This document shows positions 1-9,904 of a stretch of 64,000 nt of DNA, one piece after another. Location: assembly GCA_937894065.1 (NCBI GenBank), contig CALCST010000025.1:124001-188000 (forward strand), in the 5' to 3' direction. Numbering within the stretch: the first letter of the stretch is position 1; every line of letters starts with the position of its first letter. A program made the position numbers and the translations under genes. Origin of the DNA: an uncultured Parabacteroides sp. (GTDB lineage Bacteria > Bacteroidota > Bacteroidia > Bacteroidales > Tannerellaceae). The notes below the pieces were generated by a model, which worked only from the letters and a program-made list of their open reading frames with translations, made no database searches and was not told the DNA's origin.

Positions 1-195
1 ATTGAACTTCCAAACTCTGACTTGGATATACAACAATTGAAAAAAGAAAAATTCGGATATTCTTGCTCTGAATATATTGAAGGAAGTGAAGTGACAATAA
101 AATTCATCAAGGTACAGGAAAATGGAGAAACTGGCCTGAAAGTTGTTGCTGAAGCTGACGGACAAGTTATAGATGTGAAACTAAAAAGAAAATAA
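1..195 (+). CDS. 3' end of an unidentified gene
   Basis: Frame 1 is open from the window edge to a TAA at 193-195, giving the last 64 residues of a protein whose start lies outside the window. The segment is charged, lysine- and glutamate-rich, with alternating hydrophobic residues (for example TIKFIKV and GLKVVAEADGQ) that suggest a small beta-sandwich tail. It ends in LKRK. I do not recognise the family. A strong hairpin terminator follows at 229-286, which supports this as a real gene end. Confidence 0.6.
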   Translation: MELPNSDLDIQQLKKEKFGYSCSEYIEGSEVTIKFIKVQENGETGLKVVAEADGQVIDVKLKRK

Positions 196-228
196 TATAA
201 TCGAAACAACCTATGATTCAAAAAAAAT

Positions 229-287
229 ATGGTAGTGTTTCAGGGAAAAGACTGTAATGTTTTTCTGAAAACACTACCATGTTTTTT
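229..287 (+). terminator. Rho-independent terminator of the left-edge gene
   Basis: A perfect 12-bp stem, ATGGTAGTGTTT (229-240) with AAACACTACCAT (269-280), is followed directly by GTTTTTT. It sits 34 bp after the stop codon of the partial gene. Confidence 0.85.
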
Positions 288-315
288 ACAATAAGCATTA
301 ATATTCCACGGTAAA

Positions 316-764
316 AAAACCGCCAAAACCGCCGAAACCGCCAATACTTTGTATTTCATAAAAAATAATTTTACAACACCAGCCCTTTTTTCTATATACT
401 ACTAATTTACAATATATTACATTCAACAAACACAATAAATCCAGAGAAATTAAATAAGTCATTCAAATAGTGTCATTACCCTTAAATTTAAGGTTAATTA
501 CTCAACAACAAAATACAATAAGCCCATAAACTTAAATAAATATATCAAGTTTTCTAACTCAACTTTCAGTTAACGAGTTGGCAAGAGCTTTTATAATAAT
601 CAAATTGCGAAGTGAATGGTATTTATCAGAAATATAATTTTCAAAGATCGGAAACTACGATAACACATCATCATTAAAGCCTATAAATCAAATAAATAAA
701 ACAACAATTATAAAAATCATGCAAAATATAACGTATTGGCGGTTTTGGCGGTTTCGGCGGTTTC
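316..764. repeat. Inverted pair of 9-bp GGCGGTTTY tandem repeats
   Basis: Three 9-bp units of GGCGGTTT plus T or C lie on the plus strand at 738-764, preceded by GTATT. The same arrangement, with unit order changed (two mismatches in about 28 bp), lies on the minus strand at 316-347. They face each other across about 385 bp of AT-rich sequence. The rest of the 196-895 gap holds no credible gene; it contains the terminator at 229 and a degraded piece of the dispersed GTTAACGAGTTGGCAAG repeat near 570. Confidence 0.8.
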
Positions 765-810
765 GACAGATATTTCAGGAAACGATAAAATAGTTATTGC
801 ATTTATTATA

Positions 811-845
811 AAAACAAAAAGGCGGGATAAATAATTACCCCGCCT
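811..845 (-). terminator. Terminator of the SusC/SusD transcript
   Basis: GGCGGG (821-826) pairs with CCCGCC (839-844). Read on the minus strand the stem is followed by TTTTTGTTTTT. It lies about 50 bp past the SusD stop codon. Confidence 0.85.
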
Positions 846-895
846 AATTGTGTTAAATCAAAATATTATGTATGAAAATAGAATATTTTCAACAT

Positions 896-2470
896 TTATT
901 GTCTAGAATAACCTTCGTTCTGTTCCAAATTAGGGTTACGCTGGATTTCGTTAACAGACAATGGCCACAACAAATCTGATTCTTTAAATGTTGCACCTGA
1001 AGCGTTCTGAGCGCCTACCAAGTTAACCCATGTAACCTGACCTGGAGTTGTTTCAGAAATGTTAGGGAATTTATTAATACGAGTACACAAATCCCACATC
1101 TTGAATTCCAAAGGCATTTCACGAAGACGTTCTGTCCAACAAGCTTCTACAAACTTTTCTTTGCTAAGTTTCATCAAATCAGCAGCAATAGCATCAGCTG
1201 TTTTACCATCCATATTTGCACGAGCCTGAACTTGTGCCAAATAACCGGCAGCTTCAGAAGTTACGCCATTAGCCTGAGCAATTGATTCAGCAGCATTCAA
1301 CAAAGCTTCAGCATAACGGTAAATGTTCCAGTCTTTTGTACCACGACCTGTATTCAACATAGCTTCTTCATCATAGTAATACCAGCAACAAGCAGCATTA
1401 TCAGCAGATTTCCAAGAAGCTCCTGATACTGGGTTTGTATATTCCCAGTGGAAGAACTGATTAGGTTGACGGCGCAAGTCGTTTGATTCATAAATATTCA
1501 AGAAACGGTTGATAGGACCATGAACACGCTGAGTAATAGCATAAGTTCCAAACAAACTAGTAGCTGATCCATCAAATGCATAAGTTGTCAACCATCCACT
1601 GTTACTAATTTCATTATTGAATTCGTATGCGTAGATAGATTCATCCAAGTCATCATATTGACGAAGTTTGTTATATGCACTACCTAAAGCCATATCATCA
1701 TTCTTTGTCAAGCTATGAGCTGAATTTATTACTACACGAGCAGCATCAGCAGCTTCAGCATATTTACCCTGACGCATATAAACTTCAGACAAAAGCATTG
1801 CTGCAACATGTTTTGTTACTCTATGACCATTTGCTGTGAAAGTTGCATCAGCCAAAACAGCCATCGCATCTTTCAAATCACTTTCCATCTGTGCATAAAT
1901 TGTAGCTTTATCTGTACGAGCCAACTCCATATTATCAGCAGTTTCGTATGGCTCAGTATAGAAAGGAACATCTCCAAATACTTTTACTAACTGATAATAG
2001 TTAAATGCACGGAAGAATTTAGCTTCACCCATCAAACGATCAGCAACATCCTGTTCCATTGAAATAGTTGGGATATATTTAATTGCACCATTAGCAACAT
2101 TAACACCACGGTAACAGTTATCCCAAACATTATCCATAGAAGATGCTATCTGCATTGTATTTTCCTGACGAGTCAATGTTCTTGAATAACGGCAGATAAT
2201 TTCCTGACCTTCATATGAATTTGTAAAATAGCCTGTCAAATTTTCCTGTACTGCCTGGAAAGAAGCAATATATGCACTACCAAAATTTGTGTAGCTATTC
2301 ATTGCACCAGTACGATACAAATAGTTCACATTAGCCTCAGCCTGAGCTTGAGTCTTATAATAAGCCACATTCGTCAAAGTTGAACGCGGTTCTTCATCCA
2401 AGAAGTTGTTGCAGGCTGAGAAGCTCATTAACCCAGCACATGCAATTGCGATTGTTAATATATTTTTCAT
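896..2470 (-). CDS. SusD/RagB-family glycan-binding lipoprotein
   Basis: This 524-residue surface lipoprotein would bind glycan outside the cell and cap the partner SusC channel encoded just upstream. The N-terminus has a short hydrophobic signal ending in a lipobox (SFSAC, Cys about 20) followed by NNFLDEEP, typical of SusD proteins. The length is usual for the family. Features seen further on include the LMGEAKFFRAFNYYQLVKVFGDVPFY segment of the SusD helical repeats (near residues 146-170) and the C-terminal motif LLWPLSVNEIQRNPNLEQNEGY, a hallmark of the family. It starts 29 bp after the SusC stop codon, so both are one transcript ending at the 811-845 hairpin. Substrate is inferred only from the nearby mannosidases; the 1.36-kb gap between SusC and those genes means the link is not certain. 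Confidence 0.95.
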   Translation of the reverse strand: MKNILTIAIACAGLMSFSACNNFLDEEPRSTLTNVAYYKTQAQAEANVNYLYRTGAMNSYTNFGSAYIASFQAVQENLTGYFTNSYEGQEIICRYSRTLTRQENTMQIASSMDNVWDNCYRGVNVANGAIKYIPTISMEQDVADRLMGEAKFFRAFNYYQLVKVFGDVPFYTEPYETADNMELARTDKATIYAQMESDLKDAMAVLADATFTANGHRVTKHVAAMLLSEVYMRQGKYAEAADAARVVINSAHSLTKNDDMALGSAYNKLRQYDDLDESIYAYEFNNEISNSGWLTTYAFDGSATSLFGTYAITQRVHGPINRFLNIYESNDLRRQPNQFFHWEYTNPVSGASWKSADNAACCWYYYDEEAMLNTGRGTKDWNIYRYAEALLNAAESIAQANGVTSEAAGYLAQVQARANMDGKTADAIAADLMKLSKEKFVEACWTERLREMPLEFKMWDLCTRINKFPNISETTPGQVTWVNLVGAQNASGATFKESDLLWPLSVNEIQRNPNLEQNEGYSRQ

Positions 2471-2499
2471 TTTTGTTTTATCTTAATAAATGGTTCTAC

Positions 2500-5400
2500 T
2501 TAAAATGTTACGTTAACACCGAATGTAAATGTTCTTGCTCTCGGATAAGAGAAGAATGTCATGTTCTGACCAAATTTACCACCTGTTTCTGAAGTAGATT
2601 CAGGGTCATATCCCAAGAAATCTTTAGATACAATCTGGAATAAGTTGTTACCACTTGCATAGATACGCAAACCTGACAAACCTAACTTCTTAGCAACATT
2701 TGATTCAAAAGTATAACCCAACTGAATCATGTTCATACGCAAATAAGAACCATCAGCAACCCACTGAGAGTCTGTAGCAGAGTCCTGTCCTGCGTGACCA
2801 TCATTTGCCAAATAAATCATCTGCTCCATAGTATCAGGATTTGAACCATTGTAAGCATCATACAAAATATTTGACAAACCGTTTGTGAAACCAAAGCGGT
2901 CATAAGTTGAGTGGAAGAAACGCTGCAAAGTTTCAACACCCCATACAAACTGCATATCAACAGTCAAATCGAAATTCTTATATGAGAAGTTGTTAATCCA
3001 GCTACCAGTCCAATCAGGCAAACCTTTACCGATGATCTCACGGCTTTCAGAACGTTTAGCACGACCAATCTGGTTCTTTTCACATTCTCCATTAGCATAG
3101 TCTTCTTCTGTATAAACACCTTCACGGACCAAACCATAGAAGCTACCCATACTTTCACCAACTCGAAGAATAGAACCACCACTTACCCAGTCATACATAT
3201 ATACATCTGCATTTGTATCACCAAGCTGAAGAATCTTATTCTTATTGTAGTTCAAGTTGATTGTAGAGTTCCAAGTAAATTCACCCTGGATTGGAGTTCC
3301 ATTAACCATGATATCCATACCTTGGTTACGAACAGCACCAATGTTCTTGAAGATTGTTGAGAAACCTGTTGAGTGAGGAACCGGGCAGTCCAACAACAAG
3401 TCTGTAGTCTTCTTGTTATAGTATGCAACATCAAAATTCAAACGATTCTGGAACAATCCCAAGTTGAAACCAACATCAAACTGACCAGTCTTTTCCCATT
3501 TCAAATCAGGATTAGGCATTGTACTCATATATGAATATGGAGCACGGACACCATTGATCAAATATGTACCAGCAGAAATTCTACCTAATGACTGGTAAGG
3601 ATCAATTTCAGAGTTACCAGTCAAACCGTAACTTGTATGTAATTTCAAAGTACTGATTACCTTATTGTCTTTCAAGAAATCTTCCTGAGAAATATTCCAA
3701 GCTAAACCTGCTGAAGGGAAGAACGCATACTTGTTATTAGCACCAAACTTAGAAGAACCATCGACACGACCAGTAACTGTTGCAGAATAACGATCTTTAT
3801 AAGTATAAGCCAAACGCAAGAAGTATGAGTTCATTGCCCAACGATTCCAAGAAGATTCTGGAGATGATGGTGTTGTACCAACACTCATGTTATTATCTTG
3901 ATAGAAGTCATCAGAGAAACCTTCTGTACGAGATTTATTATATCTATAAGTACGTTCCTGCCAAGACAAACCAGCCATTGCATTGATACGATGATCTTCC
4001 AATGTCTTATTGTATGTCAAATAAGTTTCTTCCTGCCAATAAGTTGTCTGTTCATTCTGATATTCAGCCCAACCATTAGGCATTGAAATATTAGGCAAGT
4101 TAATTGAAGAATAACCACGATAGTTAATATTGTGGTGGTCCATACCGAACTGAGTCTTCAAGTCCAAACCTTCAGCCAAGTGGAATGTCAATGCTGCATT
4201 ACCGAAAATCTGCGTATTATATTTCATACGTTTCTGTTCGTTCAAGATAGCAACTGGGTTTGACATACCTTCAAAGCCTAATACATTATTCAATGTACTT
4301 GAAGCATTTGTTGTATAATTATTTGTTCCTGGTTCATATACAGGTAACCAAGGTAACATTTCAATCATAGTACGACGAGCTTCCTGTCCACCACCATCTT
4401 CAGGAGTATAACGACCCCAAGTATGGTTAACCAACAAGTTAACTGCTGTTGACAACCATTCTGTAGGATTAGCATCGTATGCAACCTTAGCGTTCAAACG
4501 TTTATTATATGTGTTATTAACGATACCTTGCTGATCTGTGAAGTTCAAGAAAGCACCCATAGAAGATTTTTTACCAGCCTGCTGGATATTCAACTGGTGG
4601 TTATGAGAAACAGCAGTACGAGTTGCTTCATCTTGCCAGTCTGTATCGTAAAGAGGATTTCCGTTTGCATCAAAATATGTTGGATCATTAAACCAATAAG
4701 AACGATCCAAAGACCAATTCTTACCTTGGTATTTGTTTTCATTTTCCAAACCAATCATGAATGCATCACACCATTCCTGTGCATTCATAACATCCATTTT
4801 TCTGGCAATACTACTAACACTTACAGAACCTTGATAGCTGATAGAAGTACCTTCTCCATCTTTCTTACCACGTTTTGTTGTTACCATGATAACACCGTTA
4901 GCACCACGAGCACCATAGATAGCGGCAGCAGAAGCATCTTTCAATACTTCCATAGACTCGATATCGTTAGGGTTAACAAGGTCGAAGTTTTCCATTACAA
5001 CACCATCAACAACATACAACGGATCTGAAGAAGAGTTGATTGTTGACATACCACGAATTACAACACGGTTGCTGTATGCACCAGGCTGGCTAGAGTTTGA
5101 GAAGATATTAACACCTGAAACTTTACCACGCAAGTTTTCCAAAGCACTAAAGCTCTGCTGCTTTGTCAACTCTTCACCTTTAGCTGTTGCGATAGAACCA
5201 GTTACGTCTGATTTACGCATTGTACCGTAACCAACAACAACAACTTCGTCCAAAGCCTGAGTATCTTCCTGAAGTGTTACATTTACTTTTGACTGGTTAC
5301 CAACTGTTACTTCTGCAGTCAAATAACCGATATAAGAGATTTCCAACACTGCATTTGCAGGAACATCTAATGAGAAGTTACCGTCAAAGTCAGTGATTGT

Positions 5401-5634
5401 TCCGTTTGTAGTACCTTTTACAATTACGTTAGCACCAATTACAGGAATACCTGCAGCATCTATTACTGTACCTGTTACAGTTTTTGTCTGTAATGTTTCT
5501 TGAACTGATAAATTATCACCTCCGTTAAGCTGAACATCAGCAGCATTTACAGGCAATGCAAATGCACTGAAAGCAGAAGCCAACAAGAAAGATGAAATTT
5601 TCATGGAATTACGAAAATTCGGCTCTTTTTTCAT
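2500..5634 (-). CDS. SusC/RagA-family TonB-dependent glycan transporter
   Basis: This 1044-residue outer-membrane channel takes up oligosaccharides with energy from TonB-ExbBD. A signal peptide ends near LPVNAA; translation could begin at the first Met or at Met11 (5604), and Met11 gives the more regular signal. A carboxypeptidase-regulatory-like (CarboxypepD_reg) domain follows at about residues 50-125 (GTVIDAAGIPVIGANVIVKG), then the TonB box DEVVVVGYGT, the plug domain with LRGKVSGVNI and KDASAAAIYGARGANGVIMV, and a long beta-barrel ending in the aromatic FGVNVTF typical of outer-membrane insertion. No frameshift or missing part is visible. It is the first gene of the SusC-SusD pair, with a Bacteroides-type promoter about 165 bp upstream and a long leader. 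Confidence 0.96.
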   Translation of the reverse strand: MKKEPNFRNSMKISSFLLASAFSAFALPVNAADVQLNGGDNLSVQETLQTKTVTGTVIDAAGIPVIGANVIVKGTTNGTITDFDGNFSLDVPANAVLEISYIGYLTAEVTVGNQSKVNVTLQEDTQALDEVVVVGYGTMRKSDVTGSIATAKGEELTKQQSFSALENLRGKVSGVNIFSNSSQPGAYSNRVVIRGMSTINSSSDPLYVVDGVVMENFDLVNPNDIESMEVLKDASAAAIYGARGANGVIMVTTKRGKKDGEGTSISYQGSVSVSSIARKMDVMNAQEWCDAFMIGLENENKYQGKNWSLDRSYWFNDPTYFDANGNPLYDTDWQDEATRTAVSHNHQLNIQQAGKKSSMGAFLNFTDQQGIVNNTYNKRLNAKVAYDANPTEWLSTAVNLLVNHTWGRYTPEDGGGQEARRTMIEMLPWLPVYEPGTNNYTTNASSTLNNVLGFEGMSNPVAILNEQKRMKYNTQIFGNAALTFHLAEGLDLKTQFGMDHHNINYRGYSSINLPNISMPNGWAEYQNEQTTYWQEETYLTYNKTLEDHRINAMAGLSWQERTYRYNKSRTEGFSDDFYQDNNMSVGTTPSSPESSWNRWAMNSYFLRLAYTYKDRYSATVTGRVDGSSKFGANNKYAFFPSAGLAWNISQEDFLKDNKVISTLKLHTSYGLTGNSEIDPYQSLGRISAGTYLINGVRAPYSYMSTMPNPDLKWEKTGQFDVGFNLGLFQNRLNFDVAYYNKKTTDLLLDCPVPHSTGFSTIFKNIGAVRNQGMDIMVNGTPIQGEFTWNSTINLNYNKNKILQLGDTNADVYMYDWVSGGSILRVGESMGSFYGLVREGVYTEEDYANGECEKNQIGRAKRSESREIIGKGLPDWTGSWINNFSYKNFDLTVDMQFVWGVETLQRFFHSTYDRFGFTNGLSNILYDAYNGSNPDTMEQMIYLANDGHAGQDSATDSQWVADGSYLRMNMIQLGYTFESNVAKKLGLSGLRIYASGNNLFQIVSKDFLGYDPESTSETGGKFGQNMTFFSYPRARTFTFGVNVTF

Positions 5635-5800
5635 TTTAATTCTTATTTTATATAAATGATAGTTGTTTTTTATGTCTTTTATACCTTAAAGTCAACACTA
5701 AACATGAATGTAATTGTTATTAGATTTATGTTTTGTCTTTTAACCTTTAGATTTATGTTTATAGCAATTACAGATGATTCAAAATGTTGTTAACCGAATG

Positions 5801-5830
5801 CAAAACTATAATAAAATTTTATATTACAAA
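5801..5830 (-). promoter_or_regulatory. Bacteroidetes-type promoter for SusC
   Basis: On the minus strand a -33 TTTG (5827-5830) is 18 bp from a -7 TAGTTTTG (5801-5808). This matches the phylum consensus TTTG-N19-TAnnTTTG. Transcription would begin near 5794, leaving a leader of about 160 nt. Within that leader TTAGATTTATGTTT occurs twice, at 5720-5733 and 5747-5760. Confidence 0.6.
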
Positions 5831-6193
5831 AGCATTTCCTTTAAAAAAAATTCACGTTACAAGCGAAATCTTTTGAATTAACATTTACTCTATACTTATC
5901 TAAAAAACAATAAGATAATAAAACAACGCACATTACTATCATTATGATATCCAAACAAAATAAACGCCAATATTTTCCTCACAAAAACAAAGTTTTTAAC
6001 ATCATCAATAATAAAAGAAAAAAAATATATATGATAATTGTTTTTTACTATATTTGGATAATATGATGCGACTTGACGTATCAAAATCAAAAACAAGTTT
6101 TTATTTTGTCCTGCATTTAGCTTTCACTATATTTTCAGTTTAGTAAAATAACTTCAGTATTATAAATACTATTGGGGATAAATCTACTATCAA

Positions 6194-6211
6194 TTTGTCA
6201 AAATTGACAAA
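6194..6211. promoter_or_regulatory. Palindromic operator-like site
   Basis: TTTGTCAA and TTGACAAA form 8-bp arms around two A residues. It is isolated in the gap about 360 bp upstream of the SusC promoter. No bound regulator can be named. Confidence 0.35.
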
Positions 6212-6526
6212 ATGTCAAACGAACCACTCTAAAACAACGATAAATCGGAGCAAATACCAGAAAATTCCAAACGATGGCAATCTCACGGAGTTTAGAAAAT
6301 ACATATTGACACAAAAAACAAGTTTTTTCTTACAACTAAAATTTTTCATCTCAATCATTTGCTTTTCATCTAACAATTTGTTTTATGTCAGACAATAAAT
6401 ACATGATAAATGATACTGTAAATTTGTTCACTTTTTTATCTCTTCCTGATTGAAAATTACCATAATCAGAATCATTTTCACATTTTCAACACAGGCTCCT
6501 AACTATAAAAGTATTTGTTTAAAAAA

Positions 6527-6636
6527 ACGATTACGATGATTACAGCATACGATTACAAAGATTGTGTGAATTCATTGTAATAACCCATACAAGTTATTGA
6601 AATCGTTTACCAAAACCATTGTAATCATTTTTCAAG
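6527..6636. repeat. Five-unit 22-bp phased degenerate repeat array
   Basis: Units begin at 6527, 6549, 6571, 6593 and 6615. The first two open with ACGATTAC; the last three share ATTGTAAT or ATTGAAAT at the same offset. The step is exactly 22 bp. Conservation between units is partial, so this is the weakest of the five arrays of this design in the window. Confidence 0.55.
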
Positions 6637-6767
6637 AAAGTGTTTATAAAGGTGTATTTTTCAATGTTTTAAGCGAATCATCAACAAATTACAAGTCAGC
6701 AAAAATATCATTTTCAACAATTAAAGAAAGTAAAACTCATATAATAATGACATTTTGTATACTTAAA

Positions 6768-6805
6768 GAAAAAAAAAATAAGGAAACCTCACGGCCTCCT
6801 TATTT
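6768..6805 (-). terminator. Terminator downstream of the GH38 gene
   Basis: AAATAAGGA (6776-6784) pairs with TCCTTATTT (6797-6805). Read on the minus strand the stem runs into a stretch of eight or nine T residues. It is about 190 bp past the GH38 stop and would end the mannosidase transcript. Confidence 0.85.
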
Positions 6806-6991
6806 CAAATTAATTGATCTTAATAAACAATATAGGGAATAACACCCCATGAGTTTTGGTAATATTTATTGTTTCCAAGTTTTTCTTAATCATTATAATA
6901 AAAACAATATAAATATATAAACTTTTAGTCAATATATTATAATAACTAACAACGTTTTAGCTTATTAGCATAATAATACAAAGTAAAAGTT

Positions 6992-9892
6992 TTAAAATTC
7001 AATTTTCACAAATTTATTTTCCCAAGGCTTAAACTGTAAAGTTCCATTTACTAAAGGAGAACCAACCACATCGCAAGCAGTTACTCTACGAATCTTAACC
7101 TTTTCAGAAGTAGCTTCAAATGTAGCAGACTTACCTCCTATTTCTCTTAGCTGCAACATTACAGCATTCTCCCCATCAACAGGTGTCATATTCACTAACA
7201 AAAGATTGTCCGGAATAATTTTCAACAGAGAAGCCGGTTGTAGTCTGTTTCCAGATTTAGAGTTCTCATCAGCCTGCAAAACACGTGTAAGGAATGGAAT
7301 ACGATTTTCCCATGCAAAACGTGTAGCATAAGCTATGCTATTATCTGAAGAAGAATTAATACAATAGCTCCACTGTATTTCACCCATCTGATCAGCATTG
7401 AAGTTTGTCACCCAATAATTATTCATAGGCCATGAATACATATTTGTCGTCTGAGGAACAGCACCAGCTTCGTAACGTCCTGTATTTATCGCACCAAATT
7501 GCATCAGAGGTATTTCCTGACTACACATTACTACCTGAGAGTTTTCATTACGAGCTGTTGCATAATTCTGGACAGTGTACCAGTCATTTGAAGAACCTGG
7601 TATCTGGTCAACTCCAGCTTCGATATTTCCTCCAGGAACATCCAAATGAATCTTTCCGTTTTCAACCTGATAAGGGAATGATATATAAACCGCTTCTGGG
7701 TCAGTTACAGCCTTCTTACGCAAACGATATACAATCTCTATTTTCTTCTCTACGTTGTAAACGCGATATTCAACCATAAGATTGTTCGGTTCGCGACCGG
7801 CAACTGTTTCACCACGAAAACGATATGTATCCCATATATCACCTTTTTCATAGCATTCGAAACGAATACGTTCCGGACGACGGCGAAGAAACTGTGGAGC
7901 AGTGTAGCGTTCCATTGGATGACGGCTGTCAATTATTTCATAAATGAACTCACCCAATTCCCATTCTGCGTTTTCTGTCAACAGTTGTTTACCAAGTTCT
8001 TTATCGAACAAGCTCTTTATTGTTCCTTTTCCTTTATTGAACTCAATTATATACCAAGGATTCTCAACTTTTACATTTTCAAGCTTTTCAGCCTGTAATG
8101 TTTCAGGACGTGCCTCATCTTTCACTTTTATATAATATTGAGCATAACCCAAAGCTGGAACATCTTTTACATAAATATTCCAATAAGTTCCATCTGAACG
8201 GCTTTCACCAGGCTGAGCAGGAATAATATTTCCTGAAGCATCAACAATCTCAAATGCTTTTTCTTTAGGAAGAATCTGATGGTCAATATACATTCGTGCA
8301 ATGCCACTATAAGACCAGTTCAAAGTATTGAATACAGCAATAGAAGGAACGTCAGCCTTTGGGACAAAAGCCTGCAACAAACCCATCGTTGTTTCACCTA
8401 GCAATCCTGTGTGGCGATATGCTTCCCATGCATAAGATTGTTTTAGCGAACGCTGTTCCCAAGTTTCCAATGCATAAGGACTACGAACACTTTCGCTATG
8501 ACCGAATGTATGTTCGTCATAGAACAACAATGCATTGTTAACGCCCCAAATCTGTTCATTAACATCTGACGGTAATTTTGCACCAAGCATTTTGGCAAAA
8601 GAAAGACCTGCCTGGTTAGCAATGATATTTGAATGCGTCACGCGAGATACGGCTGCTTCTCTGGCACCTGAAGCAAAACCGTCTGTCCACCAATCCGGCC
8701 AAGCACCACGTACTGTCTGAATTTTATCAGCATATTCAGTTTCCACTGTTTTGATAAATTCAGTGGCTACAGCCGTACGCAATTTAGGCCATTCATACTT
8801 TTCGTTCCAGCGTTTCACAAATTCGCAACTCTTGGTTGAAGGGGGTGCATTATCTGTGAAATAACCCGAATGCTGTGCCGCACAGATATCGTATGGATAA
8901 TTTTTGTCAGCTAGCTGATTCAAATAATCCAGCACTCGCATTTCAAAAGTTTGGAAATCATCAGTATGCACCCCGAAGAAGTTTCCTTGATTATAATGTT
9001 CTGCACGATAAGCTAATATTTTCTTTCCTGAAGGAGATTCCCACCAGAAAACCGTTGGTTTGTCAAAACAAATCAAAGCACGGTGTCCGTGAGTTCCCAT
9101 ATTCAAATATTTGACTCCAGCATCAGCAAAGAATTCACTGAAGCACCATCCGATACCATTCACATCATCCTGCATAGCCAATTCTGCACGCATACCTTCC
9201 TCGCGGAATTGTTTTATCGGTGCAAGAGATGCAGCCAATGTCTGTTCATCCGGAAGCTCGTCAAAATTAAGATACATTGTTGCAAGCTCTATTCGTCCTT
9301 CCTTGACACGCTGTTTCAATCGTGCTATCTGTTCAGCCGGACGACATTTCAGATATTCACTGACAGCCCATGAAATTTCACAAGTCCAACGGAACTTGGC
9401 AGCTTCAGGATAATCATCAGTAGCATCACAATAATCCAAAGCATAATCAATATAGCGCAGATGTTCAGCCAAAATCTCCATCTGCGAACGAGTATAGCCA
9501 ATATCCGTATGAGTGTGCTGCACCAGATTCATCTGCCAATGGCGTGCAGGAGCAACTGTTATTTCTTCCGAAGCAATTTCATTCTTGCCGGAAACAACAC
9601 TCAATGGCAATTTAACTGTAGTTTTAACTTCTGGCATTTCAAAGAAGAAACGGTTCTCTCCTTCTGCCAGTTTCACTTTCTGAGTCTGCTCACCTAAACG
9701 CAATGTTGCCGAAACAGGCTTTCCTTCGTGGCGAACTGTTACCCACACACGCTGTGTGAGACCTTTTTCCGACTTATAAACAGCAGGCCAGACTTTAGTC
9801 TCAACCTCCGGCTTATCTGTGGAAACAGACTGGGCAGACACTGTTCCTGACAACAGCATCGCTCCGACAAGAAGTAAGTTCTTTAGTTTCAT
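6992..9892 (-). CDS. GH38 alpha-mannosidase, exported
   Basis: This 966-residue enzyme should cleave alpha-mannosidic linkages with retention of configuration, probably in the periplasm. A cleavable signal peptide ends in SGTVSAQ (about residue 20). A beta-rich N-terminal region leads into the catalytic domain. There HTHTDIGYT supplies zinc ligands (His126, His128, Asp130), and AMQDDVNGIGW holds the candidate catalytic aspartates (Asp242/Asp243). The C-terminal half is the beta-sandwich part common to GH38, with GGNIEAGVDQIPGSSNDW. Length fits exported bacterial members. The linkage hydrolysed cannot be read from sequence. It follows the MFS gene by about 125 bp that contains three exact 16-bp tandem copies of a dispersed repeat, and is the last gene before the 6768 terminator. 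Confidence 0.92.
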   Translation of the reverse strand: MKLKNLLLVGAMLLSGTVSAQSVSTDKPEVETKVWPAVYKSEKGLTQRVWVTVRHEGKPVSATLRLGEQTQKVKLAEGENRFFFEMPEVKTTVKLPLSVVSGKNEIASEEITVAPARHWQMNLVQHTHTDIGYTRSQMEILAEHLRYIDYALDYCDATDDYPEAAKFRWTCEISWAVSEYLKCRPAEQIARLKQRVKEGRIELATMYLNFDELPDEQTLAASLAPIKQFREEGMRAELAMQDDVNGIGWCFSEFFADAGVKYLNMGTHGHRALICFDKPTVFWWESPSGKKILAYRAEHYNQGNFFGVHTDDFQTFEMRVLDYLNQLADKNYPYDICAAQHSGYFTDNAPPSTKSCEFVKRWNEKYEWPKLRTAVATEFIKTVETEYADKIQTVRGAWPDWWTDGFASGAREAAVSRVTHSNIIANQAGLSFAKMLGAKLPSDVNEQIWGVNNALLFYDEHTFGHSESVRSPYALETWEQRSLKQSYAWEAYRHTGLLGETTMGLLQAFVPKADVPSIAVFNTLNWSYSGIARMYIDHQILPKEKAFEIVDASGNIIPAQPGESRSDGTYWNIYVKDVPALGYAQYYIKVKDEARPETLQAEKLENVKVENPWYIIEFNKGKGTIKSLFDKELGKQLLTENAEWELGEFIYEIIDSRHPMERYTAPQFLRRRPERIRFECYEKGDIWDTYRFRGETVAGREPNNLMVEYRVYNVEKKIEIVYRLRKKAVTDPEAVYISFPYQVENGKIHLDVPGGNIEAGVDQIPGSSNDWYTVQNYATARNENSQVVMCSQEIPLMQFGAINTGRYEAGAVPQTTNMYSWPMNNYWVTNFNADQMGEIQWSYCINSSSDNSIAYATRFAWENRIPFLTRVLQADENSKSGNRLQPASLLKIIPDNLLLVNMTPVDGENAVMLQLREIGGKSATFEATSEKVKIRRVTACDVVGSPLVNGTLQFKPWENKFVKIEF

Positions 9893-9904
9893 AAATAGCT
9901 TTTT

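Larger units (their letters stand above)
5831..6991. other. Long AT-rich gap without a credible gene
   Basis: No open frame here looks like a protein; those present are short, rich in Phe/Ile/Lys/Asn and lack family features. What can be seen is the near-perfect palindrome TTTGTCAA-AA-TTGACAAA at 6194-6211, a five-unit 22-bp phased array at 6527-6636, and the terminator at 6768-6805. No recognised riboswitch or tRNA was found. Confidence 0.6.

Noticed and set aside
719..793. Mini-gene encoding a peptide with WRFWRFRRFR
   Set aside because: The repetitive peptide follows from the 9-bp DNA repeat; no ribosome site or promoter was seen, so it is reported as a repeat only.
4528..5028. Long plus-strand open frame of 166 codons
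   Set aside because: It lies fully inside the SusC gene on the other strand, has no family features and an odd composition rich in Cys, Ile and Thr; a shadow frame.
5896..6842. Short open frames in the gap before SusC
   Set aside because: All are AT-driven, 60-80 codons, with no signal peptide, no family match and no promoter.
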